DNA of 64,000 nucleotides from Candidatus Enterococcus courvalinii (GCF_017315945.1 NZ_JAFLWI010000001.1:1-64000), one strand, 5' to 3'; numbered from the stretch's first letter, positions 47,045 to 56,713 are shown. Made by a program: numbers and translations. The notes: a model not told the origin generated them from the letters alone.

Positions 47045-48067
47045 ATGATTGAAAAAATCATTTTGGGTACTTATACACGCCGAGTAAGTGAAGGAATTTA
47101 TACAATCGATCTTGATACTGAAAAAAAAGAATTATTTGGACTATCTTTAGTGGCTAAAGAAGCAAGTCCTACCTATTTAGCAAAGAGTAATGCAAAGAAT
47201 CTATACACTGTCACAACAGTTGATGGATTAGGTGGCGCAGGCGCATACGATTCAAATTATCACTTTTTGAATGCGGTAACAGAAGAAGGAGCACCTCTTT
47301 GTTATGTAGCTGTAGATGAAACACGCCAACTAGTGTATGGCGCAAATTATCATAAAGGTGAAGTAAATGTTTATCGTATTTTAGATAATGGTGGTATTGA
47401 AGCTGTCGAATCGCTTTATCATCAAGAAGAAACTGGACCACACAAAAATCAAGACCATGCACATGTCCATTACACTGATCTAGCACCTGACCAACGCCTG
47501 GTTGTTTGTGACCTTGGAACTGATCGAGTGTACACTTATGATGTTGCAGAAAGTGGCAAGTTAACCTTAGCTGCGACTTTCGTTGCTGAGCCTGGAACAG
47601 GCCCTCGTCATTTAGTTTTCCACCCGACTCAACCAGTTGCCTATTTATTTGGTGAATTAGACAGTACTGTAAGCGTCCTTGCTTATCAAGAAGATGGTTC
47701 TTTTACAGAACTACAAAAAATTTCAACTTTGCCAAAAGATTTTTCAGATGAAAATGGTGGGGCTGCTATCCGAATTTCAAATGATGGCCGTTTCTTATAT
47801 GCTTCTAATCGCGGGCATAACTCAATCACAGTCTATGAGATTTCTGATAATGGTGAACAGCTTTCTACTATTCAAAATGTTTCAACAGAAGGCGATTTCC
47901 CGCGTGACTTCGCCTTGGATCCAACAAATGAGTTTTTAGTTTGTGCCAATCAAAATAGTGACAACTTAACTTTATTTACACGTGATGGTCAAACTGGTCA
48001 GTTGACATTACTACAAAAAGATATTTATGCACCTGAATGTGTGTGCGTTTATTTCGACCAAAACTAA
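47045..48067 (+). CDS. Lactonase family protein (YkgB/Pgl beta-propeller type)
   Basis: 340-residue seven-bladed beta-propeller of the 6-phosphogluconolactonase (YbhE/Pgl) family. Landmarks: ILGTYTRRVSEGIYT at the N-terminus, the HAHVHYTDL segment with clustered His, the GPRHLVFHP blade (about residue 188) and DFPRDFALDPTNEFL. Expected to hydrolyse 6-phosphogluconolactone or a related lactone in the cytosol. TTTTTAGGAGGG precedes the ATG. Followed at 27 nt by a small unknown gene. Confidence 0.88.
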   Translation: MIEKIILGTYTRRVSEGIYTIDLDTEKKELFGLSLVAKEASPTYLAKSNAKNLYTVTTVDGLGGAGAYDSNYHFLNAVTEEGAPLCYVAVDETRQLVYGANYHKGEVNVYRILDNGGIEAVESLYHQEETGPHKNQDHAHVHYTDLAPDQRLVVCDLGTDRVYTYDVAESGKLTLAATFVAEPGTGPRHLVFHPTQPVAYLFGELDSTVSVLAYQEDGSFTELQKISTLPKDFSDENGGAAIRISNDGRFLYASNRGHNSITVYEISDNGEQLSTIQNVSTEGDFPRDFALDPTNEFLVCANQNSDNLTLFTRDGQTGQLTLLQKDIYAPECVCVYFDQN

Positions 48068-48093
48068 CCTATTCTTCAAAGGAGGAAATTTTT

Positions 48094-48444
48094 ATGATTC
48101 AAAAATCACCCGAAGAGTATCTATTAGACAGCCTTTCTGAACTTTATAATAAGTGTCTTCCCTTGTACGAATTGATTACTAGCCCACGTTATGAAAAAAA
48201 TCGTGTAATTGTTGTTACCAACGAGCTGTACAGTCTTGCTCAAACAGCAAGATTATATACTCAGCTACATCCAGAATTACAAATCAAAGAAGTCAGCAAA
48301 TTCTTTGATGCTTTTCATCAGTTTTATGCTGAGCTCAAGCAAGTCTTCTTCAATGAAGATTCTAATACTGCTTTACTTTATAGCAAATTGACTATTATGA
48401 AACAAAACTTTGAACATCTGACTGCTATTTTTCACAGCTTATAG
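48094..48444 (+). CDS. Unknown 116-residue protein
   Basis: Soluble, mostly helical, without recognisable domain. I chose the ATG at 48094, which has AAAGGAGG 8 nt upstream; an earlier in-frame start would lie inside the lactonase gene. It lies 27 nt after the lactonase and 23 nt before another small gene, so it is probably in the same transcript. I cannot assign a function. Confidence 0.7.
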   Translation: MIQKSPEEYLLDSLSELYNKCLPLYELITSPRYEKNRVIVVTNELYSLAQTARLYTQLHPELQIKEVSKFFDAFHQFYAELKQVFFNEDSNTALLYSKLTIMKQNFEHLTAIFHSL

Positions 48445-48466
48445 ATGGATTCAAAGAGAACTATAG

Positions 48467-48649
48467 ATGAAGAAAGAAGCGAGGAACATGAACCAACAGG
48501 ATGTGTTAGATCGTTTGCGTGAAGACTTGAATATTCCTTTTTTTCAGGGGAAAATTGAAGATAAAGAGTATACTGAGGCAGACTATCAACAATTAAAAAA
48601 AGATCTAGAAGATTATTTTGATAACTATGTCAGAAATGTTGAAAACTGA
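48467..48649 (+). CDS. Unknown 60-residue acidic protein
   Basis: Short soluble protein rich in Asp, Glu and Lys (DVLDRLREDLNIPFFQGKIED), likely helical. Starts at 48467 (AAGAG 8 nt upstream) or 48488 (GAGG very near) are both possible. It ends directly against the repeat array at 48650. Its position at the end of a co-directional run, with a plausible ribosome site, supports it as a real gene, but it is not recognised. Confidence 0.55.
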   Translation: MKKEARNMNQQDVLDRLREDLNIPFFQGKIEDKEYTEADYQQLKKDLEDYFDNYVRNVEN

Positions 48650-49050
48650 AAAAGGTTGTGGCACAAAGCGGTCAGCTCTGAACAGATAACGAACACGCAC
48701 TCAAAATAGCTTTCCATATTTTGAAGTGGATGCAAGTTATATGGAGGAGTTGCTTTGGGAACACCGTGAAAAAGGTTGTGGCACAAAGCGATCAGCTCTG
48801 AACAGATAACGAACACGCACTCAAAATAGCTTTCCATATTTTGAAGTGGATGCAAGTTATATGGAGGAGTTGCTTTGGGAACACCGTGAAAAAGGTTGTG
48901 GCACAAAGCGATTAGCTCTGAACAGATAACGAACACGCACTCAAAATAGCTTTCCATATTTTGAAGTGGATGCAAGTTATATGGAGGAGTTGCTTTGGGA
49001 ACACCGTGAAAAAGGTTGTGGCACAAAGCGATCAGCTCTGAACAGATAAC
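48650..49050 (+). repeat. Tandem 120-bp palindromic repeats, three full copies plus a partial
   Basis: Three copies of exactly 120 bp (48650-48769, 48770-48889, 48890-49009) and 41 bp of a fourth (49010-49050). Copies differ by only one or two bases (GCGGTCAG, GCGATCAG, GCGATTAG). Each starts AAAAAGGTTGTGGCAC and ends GGGAACACCGTG. The array starts right after the stop codon at 48649. In the 712-bp gap 48650-49361 it is followed by two terminators and a T-rich 3' region of the minus-strand gene. Confidence 0.97.
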
Positions 49051-49101
49051 AAACGGATAAAACATATGACAAACACTCTTCCCCTATTTAATACTATCTC
49101 C

Positions 49102-49141
49102 TTAAGAAGATGCGACAAAATTCTTGTCACATCTTCTTTTT
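49102..49141 (+). terminator. Intrinsic terminator after the 120-bp array
   Basis: AAGAAGATGCGACAA pairs with TTGTCACATCTTCTT (one mismatch) and is followed by seven T. Confidence 0.93.
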
Positions 49142-49198
49142 TTCGAATAATTGGCATTTTAGCATGGCTCCTTCGGAATTGAACAAATCTTTGTGCAT

Positions 49199-49230
49199 AA
49201 AAAAACCACCGAGTTGGTTAGGCTCGGTGG
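49199..49230 (-). terminator. Intrinsic terminator of the 49796-49362 gene
   Basis: Minus strand CCACCGAG and CTCGGTGG around a 9-nt loop, followed by seven T. It lies about 130 nt beyond the stop codon, leaving a long 3' region with a second small stem (TTACTC/GAGTAA). Confidence 0.85.
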
Positions 49231-49361
49231 AAAAGGCTACTTACTCAATGAGAGTAAATAAAGGTTGTTGTTGGTTATGCTTTTATCATATAGCAGTGAG
49301 TAACGCTTATCATAAAAAAAACGTTATATTTAGATTAAATAACTCTAGTTTTATGTTTATT

Positions 49362-49796
49362 TTATTTTTTCATCAAAAGATTAGTCATTTTTTGGATTGC
49401 TAATGAAATATCATCTGTTGCTTGGTCTTGTTTTTTTTCTGAAGCTTCAAATAAATCCGTATCAATTCCTTTTTCAATATCAATACTTTGAATCATTTCT
49501 TCACAACCAGCCACATAAGAAAGATAGGCACGTTCAAATTTTTTGTGGATTCCCATCACTTTTGCTGGGGGACGTAAAGCACTTACTTTTTTCAACATTG
49601 CTCGGTATTGCTTTGTTCCAGCTTCAAACAATTGAACAACTTCTGTTAGTTGTTCTGAATTTAATTCTGCTACTTTCTTTTCATCAATTGCTTGACGAAT
49701 CATTTCGTATTTGGGATGCATTTGCTCACCAATTTCTTCTGTTTGTTTCACAATATTGTCGACTGATTGAACATAATAACCAATATTTGGTAACAT
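49362..49796 (-). CDS. Unknown 144-residue helical protein
   Basis: Soluble, strongly helical protein, probably with a coiled coil (about 5-75: YVQSVDNIVKQTEEIGEQM, then repeated Glu/Gln/Leu). Another block, PPAKVMGIHKKFERAYLSY, is in the middle. The C-terminus is Lys-rich (LLMKK). Not recognised as a known family; it might be a small surface- or envelope-associated helper, but there is no signal peptide. Single gene with its own terminator. Confidence 0.65.
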   Translation of the reverse strand: MLPNIGYYVQSVDNIVKQTEEIGEQMHPKYEMIRQAIDEKKVAELNSEQLTEVVQLFEAGTKQYRAMLKKVSALRPPAKVMGIHKKFERAYLSYVAGCEEMIQSIDIEKGIDTDLFEASEKKQDQATDDISLAIQKMTNLLMKK

Positions 49797-49896
49797 GTAA
49801 TTCCCTACTTTCTCCGTTTATCTACCCTTTATTGTACCTGTTTTTACTATTTTCTGACAAGTTTATTTCTCGACTTGTTCCCTTTCACTTCAACCA

Positions 49897-51753
49897 CTAT
49901 TTTTCAAAAAAACCATCCTGTAAACTATATTGCTTACCAGAAACAATATCATACTGAATCATTTGATAATCCTCATATAATTTTTGTTGTTGCTCATTTA
50001 ATTGTGCTTCTTTACGCCATTGTCCATTCTGATAATACAAGCCTCGTTCAAAAGCAGGTAAAACTTTCTCCACGTCTAATAATAATTGATAAAAACCAGT
50101 TGTTGCTTGATTTGTTTGTTCCAATAAGTTAGCGGCAAAATAAAATGGACTACTAATAGCATCATGAGTAGCTTGACTCGTTAATTTTCCTGCACTATCA
50201 AACATTAAAAATTGCGTTTCATGTAAAGTTTGTTCATCATTTGCTCCCTGAATTGTTTCCGAGTAAATACCAGGAAGGTGATCTCCCCAAAAAACAACTA
50301 AGGTTCTTCGCGAAACATCTTGTAGAGAATTGACAAATTCTTTCAGTGCCTCACTACTATAAGCAACATCTTGCAAATAATTAGTTAAATTATCCGTATC
50401 ACTTCCATCACTCGTCTGAGCATCGTAAGTAGTATCCGGATACTTTCCACCATAAGGCATATGTGTTTGCATTGTCACCAAATGAACAAATTGTGGTGAA
50501 TCTTGCTGTTTTAAAATAGATAAGACTTCTTGATACGCTGCTTTATCTGAAATGTAAGGATTGTTTTGGAGCTTTTCTGTGTATTTCATCTCTTTTTCAC
50601 TGATGAACGAATCAAATCCCAAAACATCATACACATCTTCACGCTTATACATTGATGTGTTATAAGGATGAATTGCTGTCGTTTGATAATTTTGCGCTGC
50701 TAAATTGGAAACCAATGATGGAAATTTTGTCATTTTAGGAACTAACATCGTGTACGGAGTTGTTAATTGTGCATTAAACAGTTCCATTGAAAAACCAGTT
50801 AACGCTTCAAATTCAATATTGGCAGTCCCGCCCCCGTAATTTTGGGATAACATTTTGCCACTATAGGTTTGATTCGCGATGTCATAATAATCTTGCAGTG
50901 GATTTCCTGAAACTTCGATTCCGTTTAAGTGACTAGGATCAGAAAAGCTTTCGCTCATTACATAAACGATGTTCGGTTGTTCTTCATCAACTGTTTGATT
51001 TTTCTTATCAGCTATCTTCTGATAATTTTTAGTTATTTCTGCTACTTTTTCTTTGGAGTAGCCCTTTGGTTCATCCATTGCTTCAACTTGTAGATTATAA
51101 AGAAAACCGCCAATAAAACCTGTGTTATAGTAATTCATTTTCTGGCTATAAGGAATCCATAAAGCGGTTTTATTGTATGCTTTTCGCAAGAGATTATTTG
51201 GGTTATTAAAACTACCGATATACAACAATAAAATAATAGACAGCACAAAAATAGTTCCCCGTACAAGCTGAAAACGACGTCCTTTTTTGAAACTCCGGTA
51301 TAACGCCCAAGCAAATAAAATGATTGCTAATCCAGCAATCCCCATTAAGACAAAAAATGTCGTTGAGCCTGCCATTTCTCTCAACAAACCGAGTTCAGTA
51401 ATCATTTTGATATCATCAGGATAAATAGGCTCTTGTCGATAACTCATCTTTAAATAGTCAGCTATCCCTAAAATCCCGATAATCGTTGTATACAAAATAG
51501 AACCAACCAAAACTGAACCGGCAACGCTACTGAGAAAGGCTAGAAAAACGAATAAAACCAGACAAGCTAAAATAAACTTTTCTGTATGCCAAGAAAACGC
51601 AAATTTCAATGCTAAATCATAAGACAGATCATTTTGGCACCATTGTAAAAATAAATTACTCAAGGCAACTAAAATAATCACACCAATCGTAGTCAAACTA
51701 ATTCGAATGATACTTTTTTGTTTGAGTGAAAGATTACTTATTCTTTTCTTCAA
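49897..51753 (-). CDS. LTA synthase-family sulfatase-fold membrane protein
   Basis: 618-residue enzyme with five N-terminal membrane segments (about 15-190) and an extracellular sulfatase domain. Metal-site motifs: IVYVMSESFSDP (Glu), the catalytic Thr in GGGTANIEFEALTGFS (about 305), and VVFWGDHLPG (Asp-His). Proteins of this family polymerise glycerol phosphate from phosphatidylglycerol into lipoteichoic acid, or are phosphoglycerol transferases with other roles. It is divergent in sequence from classical LtaS, so I give no symbol. Single gene. Confidence 0.87.
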   Translation of the reverse strand: MKKRISNLSLKQKSIIRISLTTIGVIILVALSNLFLQWCQNDLSYDLALKFAFSWHTEKFILACLVLFVFLAFLSSVAGSVLVGSILYTTIIGILGIADYLKMSYRQEPIYPDDIKMITELGLLREMAGSTTFFVLMGIAGLAIILFAWALYRSFKKGRRFQLVRGTIFVLSIILLLYIGSFNNPNNLLRKAYNKTALWIPYSQKMNYYNTGFIGGFLYNLQVEAMDEPKGYSKEKVAEITKNYQKIADKKNQTVDEEQPNIVYVMSESFSDPSHLNGIEVSGNPLQDYYDIANQTYSGKMLSQNYGGGTANIEFEALTGFSMELFNAQLTTPYTMLVPKMTKFPSLVSNLAAQNYQTTAIHPYNTSMYKREDVYDVLGFDSFISEKEMKYTEKLQNNPYISDKAAYQEVLSILKQQDSPQFVHLVTMQTHMPYGGKYPDTTYDAQTSDGSDTDNLTNYLQDVAYSSEALKEFVNSLQDVSRRTLVVFWGDHLPGIYSETIQGANDEQTLHETQFLMFDSAGKLTSQATHDAISSPFYFAANLLEQTNQATTGFYQLLLDVEKVLPAFERGLYYQNGQWRKEAQLNEQQQKLYEDYQMIQYDIVSGKQYSLQDGFFEK

Positions 51754-51886
51754 TTAATTGCTCCTTCATCGTCTACTTTACGAGCTTAAACGATTTTTTT
51801 AAATTTGACTCACTCTCTTATTTTAGTAGCATCAAATTTGAAAGTAAAGCAGTCACTGGCTAATTAAGAAAATAAAAATAACTTGA

Positions 51887-53044
51887 TTATACTTGTGGAT
51901 GAGCTAATAAACGCACGCGTTTGACATCTGCGATTGTTTCCAACTGACGTTTAGCTTCTAATAAATTTTGGACATCTGTACTCTCAATATCTATAAGTGT
52001 ATAGACATACTCTTCTTTTTGATTACGCGTCATATTACCAATCGGCAAGACATTTTCCTCTAAAATCTTAAAAACTTCAGATAAGATACCTTGTCTTTTT
52101 TGATAGAAAATTGTAAAGCGGTACGGCGCACGAAAACTCATCCGCACAGTTGGAAAATTAACAGATGAACGAACTGTTCCAAATAGCAAATAGTTTCGTA
52201 ATGCCCGAATAGCTTCGCGACTGCTATCCGCTAGAGCTTCTTGTGTGGACCCACCCATATGCGGAAGCATCATGATTTTTTCATTTCCTAAAAATTCTTG
52301 TGCTGGAAAATCTGTTATGTATTTTGCCAATTTTCCATCCTCAATAACTTGTAAAAGTGCTGTATTATCCACAATTTCGCTTCGTCCAACATTAATCAAA
52401 ACAGCTTCTTCTTTCATTAAAGATAACTGTTCCTCCCCCAATAAACCGTTTGTTTCCGGTGTCGAAGGCAACATAATCACGACGAAATCAGATAAACGTA
52501 AAATATCGGGCAAGGGTAATTGTTCCACGTAGTCTAACTCATGGTCTCTTCTAGCATAGCCCAAGACTTCCATGCCTAATTCATAACAGATTCGAGCAAC
52601 TTCTCTTCCAATTGAACCCAATCCCAGTAAGCCAATCACTTTGCCTTGCAATTCTTGACCAACAAACGGTTTTCGATTTGCTTCTGCTTGTTCTAATAAA
52701 TCTTCTCCCTCTAATCCTTGAACCATCTCGCTTGCCTTGGTAATCGGGCGAACAGACAAAAACAAACAGCTTAGAACTAATTCTTTAACTGCATTCGCAT
52801 TCACACCAGGAGTATTCATCACAATCGTGCCATTTTCAGTGGCTTTTTGTACCTGGATCGTGTTGACACCCACACCGGCTCTTGAAATCGCTAGCAATTC
52901 TGGACTTATCCAGTCTTCTTCAACGACCGAGCTTCTTACAAGCAAGCCATGCGCGTTTTGTTTATTCGTACGTTCAAAAAATGGTCCTTCTAATTGTTTC
53001 AACTGTTCCTCTGCAATCTCATCAACGAACGAAATTCGGTACAT
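51887..53044 (-). CDS. serA: D-3-phosphoglycerate dehydrogenase
   Basis: 385-residue 2-hydroxyacid dehydrogenase of SerA type, first step of serine synthesis. NAD motif GKVIGLLGLGSIGREVARI (about 143-161); catalytic Arg/Glu/His in NVGRSEIVD and LPHMGGSTQEA. A C-terminal ACT-like domain (about 315-385; RQGILSEVFKILEENVLPIGNM) suggests serine feedback. No serC or serB is adjacent. The reverse arrangement of serC elsewhere in the genome is possible. Confidence 0.88.
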   Translation of the reverse strand: MYRISFVDEIAEEQLKQLEGPFFERTNKQNAHGLLVRSSVVEEDWISPELLAISRAGVGVNTIQVQKATENGTIVMNTPGVNANAVKELVLSCLFLSVRPITKASEMVQGLEGEDLLEQAEANRKPFVGQELQGKVIGLLGLGSIGREVARICYELGMEVLGYARRDHELDYVEQLPLPDILRLSDFVVIMLPSTPETNGLLGEEQLSLMKEEAVLINVGRSEIVDNTALLQVIEDGKLAKYITDFPAQEFLGNEKIMMLPHMGGSTQEALADSSREAIRALRNYLLFGTVRSSVNFPTVRMSFRAPYRFTIFYQKRQGILSEVFKILEENVLPIGNMTRNQKEEYVYTLIDIESTDVQNLLEAKRQLETIADVKRVRLLAHPQV

Positions 53045-53174
53045 AAAATCGCCTCCTTTTTATCAGTATCTCTGATTACCGAAATTTAGACAAGAATTAA
53101 CTTCTATTAGTCACCCGTTGTTATTCCATTCGTTTTCTAAGCAAAACAGTTTGTTTTCTTCATAAAAAATACAA

Positions 53175-54011
53175 TCAAATTTCTTTCAAAAGAATCTGAT
53201 TCAACAATGCTTCTGATACACCATTTTCATCATTAGTCAAGGTTTGGATATCTGCCTCTTTAATCACTTCTTCCGGTGCATTGCCCATTGCCACACCCAT
53301 TCCAGATAGTTTGATCATAGGAAGATCATTAAAGTTATCCCCAATTGCCATCGTGTTTTCTAAAGGAATTTGATAATAATCTGCCACAGTCGTTAACGCT
53401 TTTTCCTTCGATACTTGATAGTGAGTAACTTCAAGATAATTTTCCTTTGATAAATAAAATGAACTAGTTTCCAGATTTAATGATTCGCAAACTTCTTTTA
53501 GCTGCTCAACTTCTGGAGTTGATCCTATCAATAATAGCTTATGCACTGGCAGTCTTTGTTCTAAAAGCAATTGGTTAAGATTAGCTACAATTGGTTCCAG
53601 TTTCGTGATGGCAGCTTCTTGTTCTATCCAATCATCAACCGACTCTACGTACCAATCGCTTCCTGAATACAAACTGATTGAGATATTTTTGAATTCTTTC
53701 GTTAAAAGTTCAATAAGTTGAAGCGTTTCTTCTACATTTAATTCTTGACTAAAAATTTGTTGAAACGGATCGTCTTCTACCTCTCGAACAATCAGGGCAC
53801 CATTGTAACAAGCCATTGGGTATTCAGTGACTTCCAATTTTTTAGCAATGGCATGCATTCCCTTAGGAGATCTGGCAGATGCCAAGACAAAAGGAATCTT
53901 TTTAGCTTTGAGCTGTTTCAAACGAACAGCTAATTTGTCATCAATTTTGTGTTGACTAGTTAAAATCGTTCCGTCGATATCACTCATTACTAGTTTGATT
54001 TTTTGTGTCAT
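53175..54011 (-). CDS. Cof-type HAD phosphatase
   Basis: 278-residue HAD-superfamily phosphatase of the Cof/YidA class with a C2 cap. Motif I VMSDIDGTILT (Asp about 10 and 12), motif II LASARS, motif III Lys in SKEKAL, motif IV AIGDNFNDLPMIKLSG. Substrate probably sugar phosphates or flavin-type phosphates; not defined. Single gene between serA and nadE. Confidence 0.9.
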   Translation of the reverse strand: MTQKIKLVMSDIDGTILTSQHKIDDKLAVRLKQLKAKKIPFVLASARSPKGMHAIAKKLEVTEYPMACYNGALIVREVEDDPFQQIFSQELNVEETLQLIELLTKEFKNISISLYSGSDWYVESVDDWIEQEAAITKLEPIVANLNQLLLEQRLPVHKLLLIGSTPEVEQLKEVCESLNLETSSFYLSKENYLEVTHYQVSKEKALTTVADYYQIPLENTMAIGDNFNDLPMIKLSGMGVAMGNAPEEVIKEADIQTLTNDENGVSEALLNQILLKEI

Positions 54012-54200
54012 TTTCCTTCACCTACTAAATGATTATTTTTTCAATTTTATAATTGGTTTTCTTTGCTAATACTTGCTAATAATTGAAAACTTCTTCGAAA
54101 CATATTACTCACATCTTTTTGGTTTTTCCTTTATTATACTGGTTTCCGCTATTCTTTGTATTTCTTTATCGGGCCTTGCAAAGCATAACTTGCTCGGAAC

Positions 54201-54243
54201 AAAAAAAGAAGTCCGAGAATTTTTCAATTCTCAGACTTCTTCA
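54201..54243 (-). terminator. Intrinsic terminator of pncB-nadE
   Basis: AAAGAAGTCCGAGAATT pairs with AATTCTCAGACTTCTT (one mismatch), A-run on the plus left side giving T-run on the minus strand. Confidence 0.88.
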
Positions 54244-54249
54244 CAGCCT

Positions 54250-55074
54250 TTACTTCCAAAAGTCATCGAAAACTGTGATTGGCAGATGACGTTTATGTTT
54301 GGTTTTATTCCACCAAGCTTCAAGGGTTTCTTGCGCATGTTCAGGAATTTCTTTTCCTTCTAAATAATCATCGATTTGATCATAAGTGATACCTAAAGCA
54401 ACTTCATCCGCAATCAATGGTTTACCATCTTCCAAGTCAGCTGTTGGGATTTTAGTGTACAGTTCGGCTGGAGCACCTAGTTCTTTTAATAAGGCTTTTC
54501 CTTGTCGTTTATTCAAACGAAAAAGTGGTAAGATATCCGCCCCACCATCACCAAACTTTGTAAAGAATCCTGTAATATTTTCTGCGGCATGGTCTGTCCC
54601 TAAGACGGCACCAAATTTCGCACCAGCAACGCCATATTGGGTAATCATTCGTTGACGTGCTTTGATATTTCCTTTGTTAAAGTCACTGATTTCAATGCCT
54701 GCTTCAACTAATGAAGAAACTTGTGCATCTACAGCTGGTTTGATATCAACACTCAAACTCACATCAGGCTGGATAAAATCCAATGCAGCTTTTGCATCTT
54801 CTTCATCCGCTTGTTCGCCGTAAGGTAAGCGTACAGCAACAAATTGATAGCTGTCATCTTGTGTTTCTTCACGCATTTCAGACATTGCTAATTGTGCCAG
54901 ACGGCCAGCTAAAGTTGAATCTTGTCCGCCACTGATTCCTAAAACAAATGTTTTGATAAATGGGTATTTTTTTAAGTAGTCTTTCAAAAAATCTACACTT
55001 CGACGAATTTCTACTTGCGCATCAATGACAGGTTTCACGCCTAATTCTTTGATGATTTCTTGTTGTAAACTCAT
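54250..55074 (-). CDS. nadE: NAD synthetase, ammonia-dependent
   Basis: Converts nicotinate adenine dinucleotide to NAD+ using ATP and ammonia. It has 274 residues, the short ammonia-only type without an N-terminal nitrilase domain. PP-loop [15 protein letters not shown] (about 44-58), [22 protein letters not shown] (about 171-190) binds the substrate. It follows pncB by 25 nt in an NAD salvage operon. Confidence 0.97.
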   Translation of the reverse strand: MSLQQEIIKELGVKPVIDAQVEIRRSVDFLKDYLKKYPFIKTFVLGISGGQDSTLAGRLAQLAMSEMREETQDDSYQFVAVRLPYGEQADEEDAKAALDFIQPDVSLSVDIKPAVDAQVSSLVEAGIEISDFNKGNIKARQRMITQYGVAGAKFGAVLGTDHAAENITGFFTKFGDGGADILPLFRLNKRQGKALLKELGAPAELYTKIPTADLEDGKPLIADEVALGITYDQIDDYLEGKEIPEHAQETLEAWWNKTKHKRHLPITVFDDFWK

Positions 55075-55099
55075 GTTTGTTCCCCCTCAGCGATTTTAC

Positions 55100-56572
55100 T
55101 CATGCTTCATTGTGTAGGTCAGCAACACTTTTTTTCATTCGTTCCATAATAGACATCTTATGATTCCAGCATTCTGTTGATAGATCAACTGGATATTTTT
55201 GTGGGTTCAAATCACGTTTATACTCTTCCCATAGAGAATCCAGATTTTCACGTGCATACTCTTTGATTTCATTTAAACTTGGCAATGCATAGACCAACTT
55301 ACCTTCAATGAAAATATCTTGTAACATCGGACGCGCAGAAAAATCACGTACCGTTTTATTGATGAATGTGTGAACAGGATGGAACATGAAGATTTCTTCT
55401 TCCTTACGAGGATCTTCATTCCACAATGTGACATAGTCACCTTCAGATTTTCCATCAAAGTTCCGTGTGATACGCCAAACTTGCTTTTTCCCTGGCGTTG
55501 TTACTTTTTCTGCGTTGCTAGATAATTTGATGGTATCAATCATTTGTCCCTCTTCGTTTTCAATCGATACTAATTTGAACACCGCTCCTAATGCCGGTTG
55601 ATCATACGCCGTAATCAACTTAGTTCCTACACCCCAAACGTCGATTTTGGCTTTTTGCATTTTTAAATTTAGAATTGTTGCTTCATCTAAATCGTTAGAA
55701 GCATAGATTTTTGCATCAGTAAATCCTGCCGCGTCTAGTTGTTCACGCACACGTTTTGAAATATATGCCATATCACCACTGTCGATTCGAACACCTTGGA
55801 AATTGATTTTATCGCCCATTTCTCTCGCTACTCGAATCGCACTTGGCACACCAGACTTCAATGTATTGTACGTATCTACTAAAAAGACACAGTCTTTATG
55901 TGTTTTTGCGTAAGCTATGAAGGCATCATAATCGTTTCCATAGGATTGAACCAATGAATGAGCATGTGTTCCACTTGCAGGAATACCAAAAATTTTTCCA
56001 GCACGCACATTACTTGTCGCATCGGCACCACCAATGAAGGCCGCACGTGTTCCCCAAACTGCCGCATCAAGTTCTTGCGCACGTCTTGTCCCAAACTCCA
56101 ATAGTGGATCATCACCAATAACGGATTTGATTCGGGCTGCTTTCGTAGCAATCAATGTTTGGAAATTGACCATATTCAGTAGCGCTGTTTCGACCAATTG
56201 ACAATGTGCCAGTGGTCCTTCTACTTGGATAAGTGGTTCATTGTTGAAGACGATTTCGCCTTCAAGCATTGATCGAACAGTTGCTTTAAATTTAAATTCT
56301 TTTAAATAAATAAGGAAGTCTTCTGGGTAGTCACCCACTTCTCGTAAATAATCAATATCTGATTCGCTGAAAGTTAAGTTTTCTAAATACTGAACCAAAC
56401 GTTCCAGACCAGCAAAGACAGCATAACCATGGTTAAAAGGCATTTCTCGAAAGTAACATTCAAAAACGGCATGTAAATCTGCACGACCTAATTCCCAGTA
56501 TGTCTGCATCATATTGATTTGGTACAAATCAGTGTGTAGCGTCAAACTGTCATCTGGGTAAATTTTATTCAT
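55100..56572 (-). CDS. pncB: Nicotinate phosphoribosyltransferase
   Basis: Makes nicotinate mononucleotide from nicotinate, PRPP and ATP. It has 490 residues. Landmarks: LTLHTDLYQINMMQTYWELG at the N-terminus, the phosphorylated His region in GIPASGTHAHSLVQS (about 207-221) and RIDSGDMAY. AGAGGAG precedes the ATG. First gene of pncB-nadE. Confidence 0.96.
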   Translation of the reverse strand: MNKIYPDDSLTLHTDLYQINMMQTYWELGRADLHAVFECYFREMPFNHGYAVFAGLERLVQYLENLTFSESDIDYLREVGDYPEDFLIYLKEFKFKATVRSMLEGEIVFNNEPLIQVEGPLAHCQLVETALLNMVNFQTLIATKAARIKSVIGDDPLLEFGTRRAQELDAAVWGTRAAFIGGADATSNVRAGKIFGIPASGTHAHSLVQSYGNDYDAFIAYAKTHKDCVFLVDTYNTLKSGVPSAIRVAREMGDKINFQGVRIDSGDMAYISKRVREQLDAAGFTDAKIYASNDLDEATILNLKMQKAKIDVWGVGTKLITAYDQPALGAVFKLVSIENEEGQMIDTIKLSSNAEKVTTPGKKQVWRITRNFDGKSEGDYVTLWNEDPRKEEEIFMFHPVHTFINKTVRDFSARPMLQDIFIEGKLVYALPSLNEIKEYARENLDSLWEEYKRDLNPQKYPVDLSTECWNHKMSIMERMKKSVADLHNEA

Positions 56573-56713
56573 CTGTTTAATACTCCTCTTGGCAATTTTT
56601 CATTTCCTAACCATTATATCAAAAAAACGAAATAGGAAAAGAAAACTTGATTTTTTTCCGAAAATATCAACTTCACATTCTTCAATTATTTTCATTTTTC
56701 TTCTATGAATGGA

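Noticed and set aside
48650-49050. CRISPR array
   Set aside because: The tandem units are contiguous 120-mers with no unique spacers, and no cas genes are present.
48625-49065. 146-codon repetitive open frame on the minus strand (FVICSELIALCHNLFHG repeated)
   Set aside because: It is a by-product of the exact 120-bp repeats (a multiple of three), runs antisense to the repeats, and has no ribosome site.
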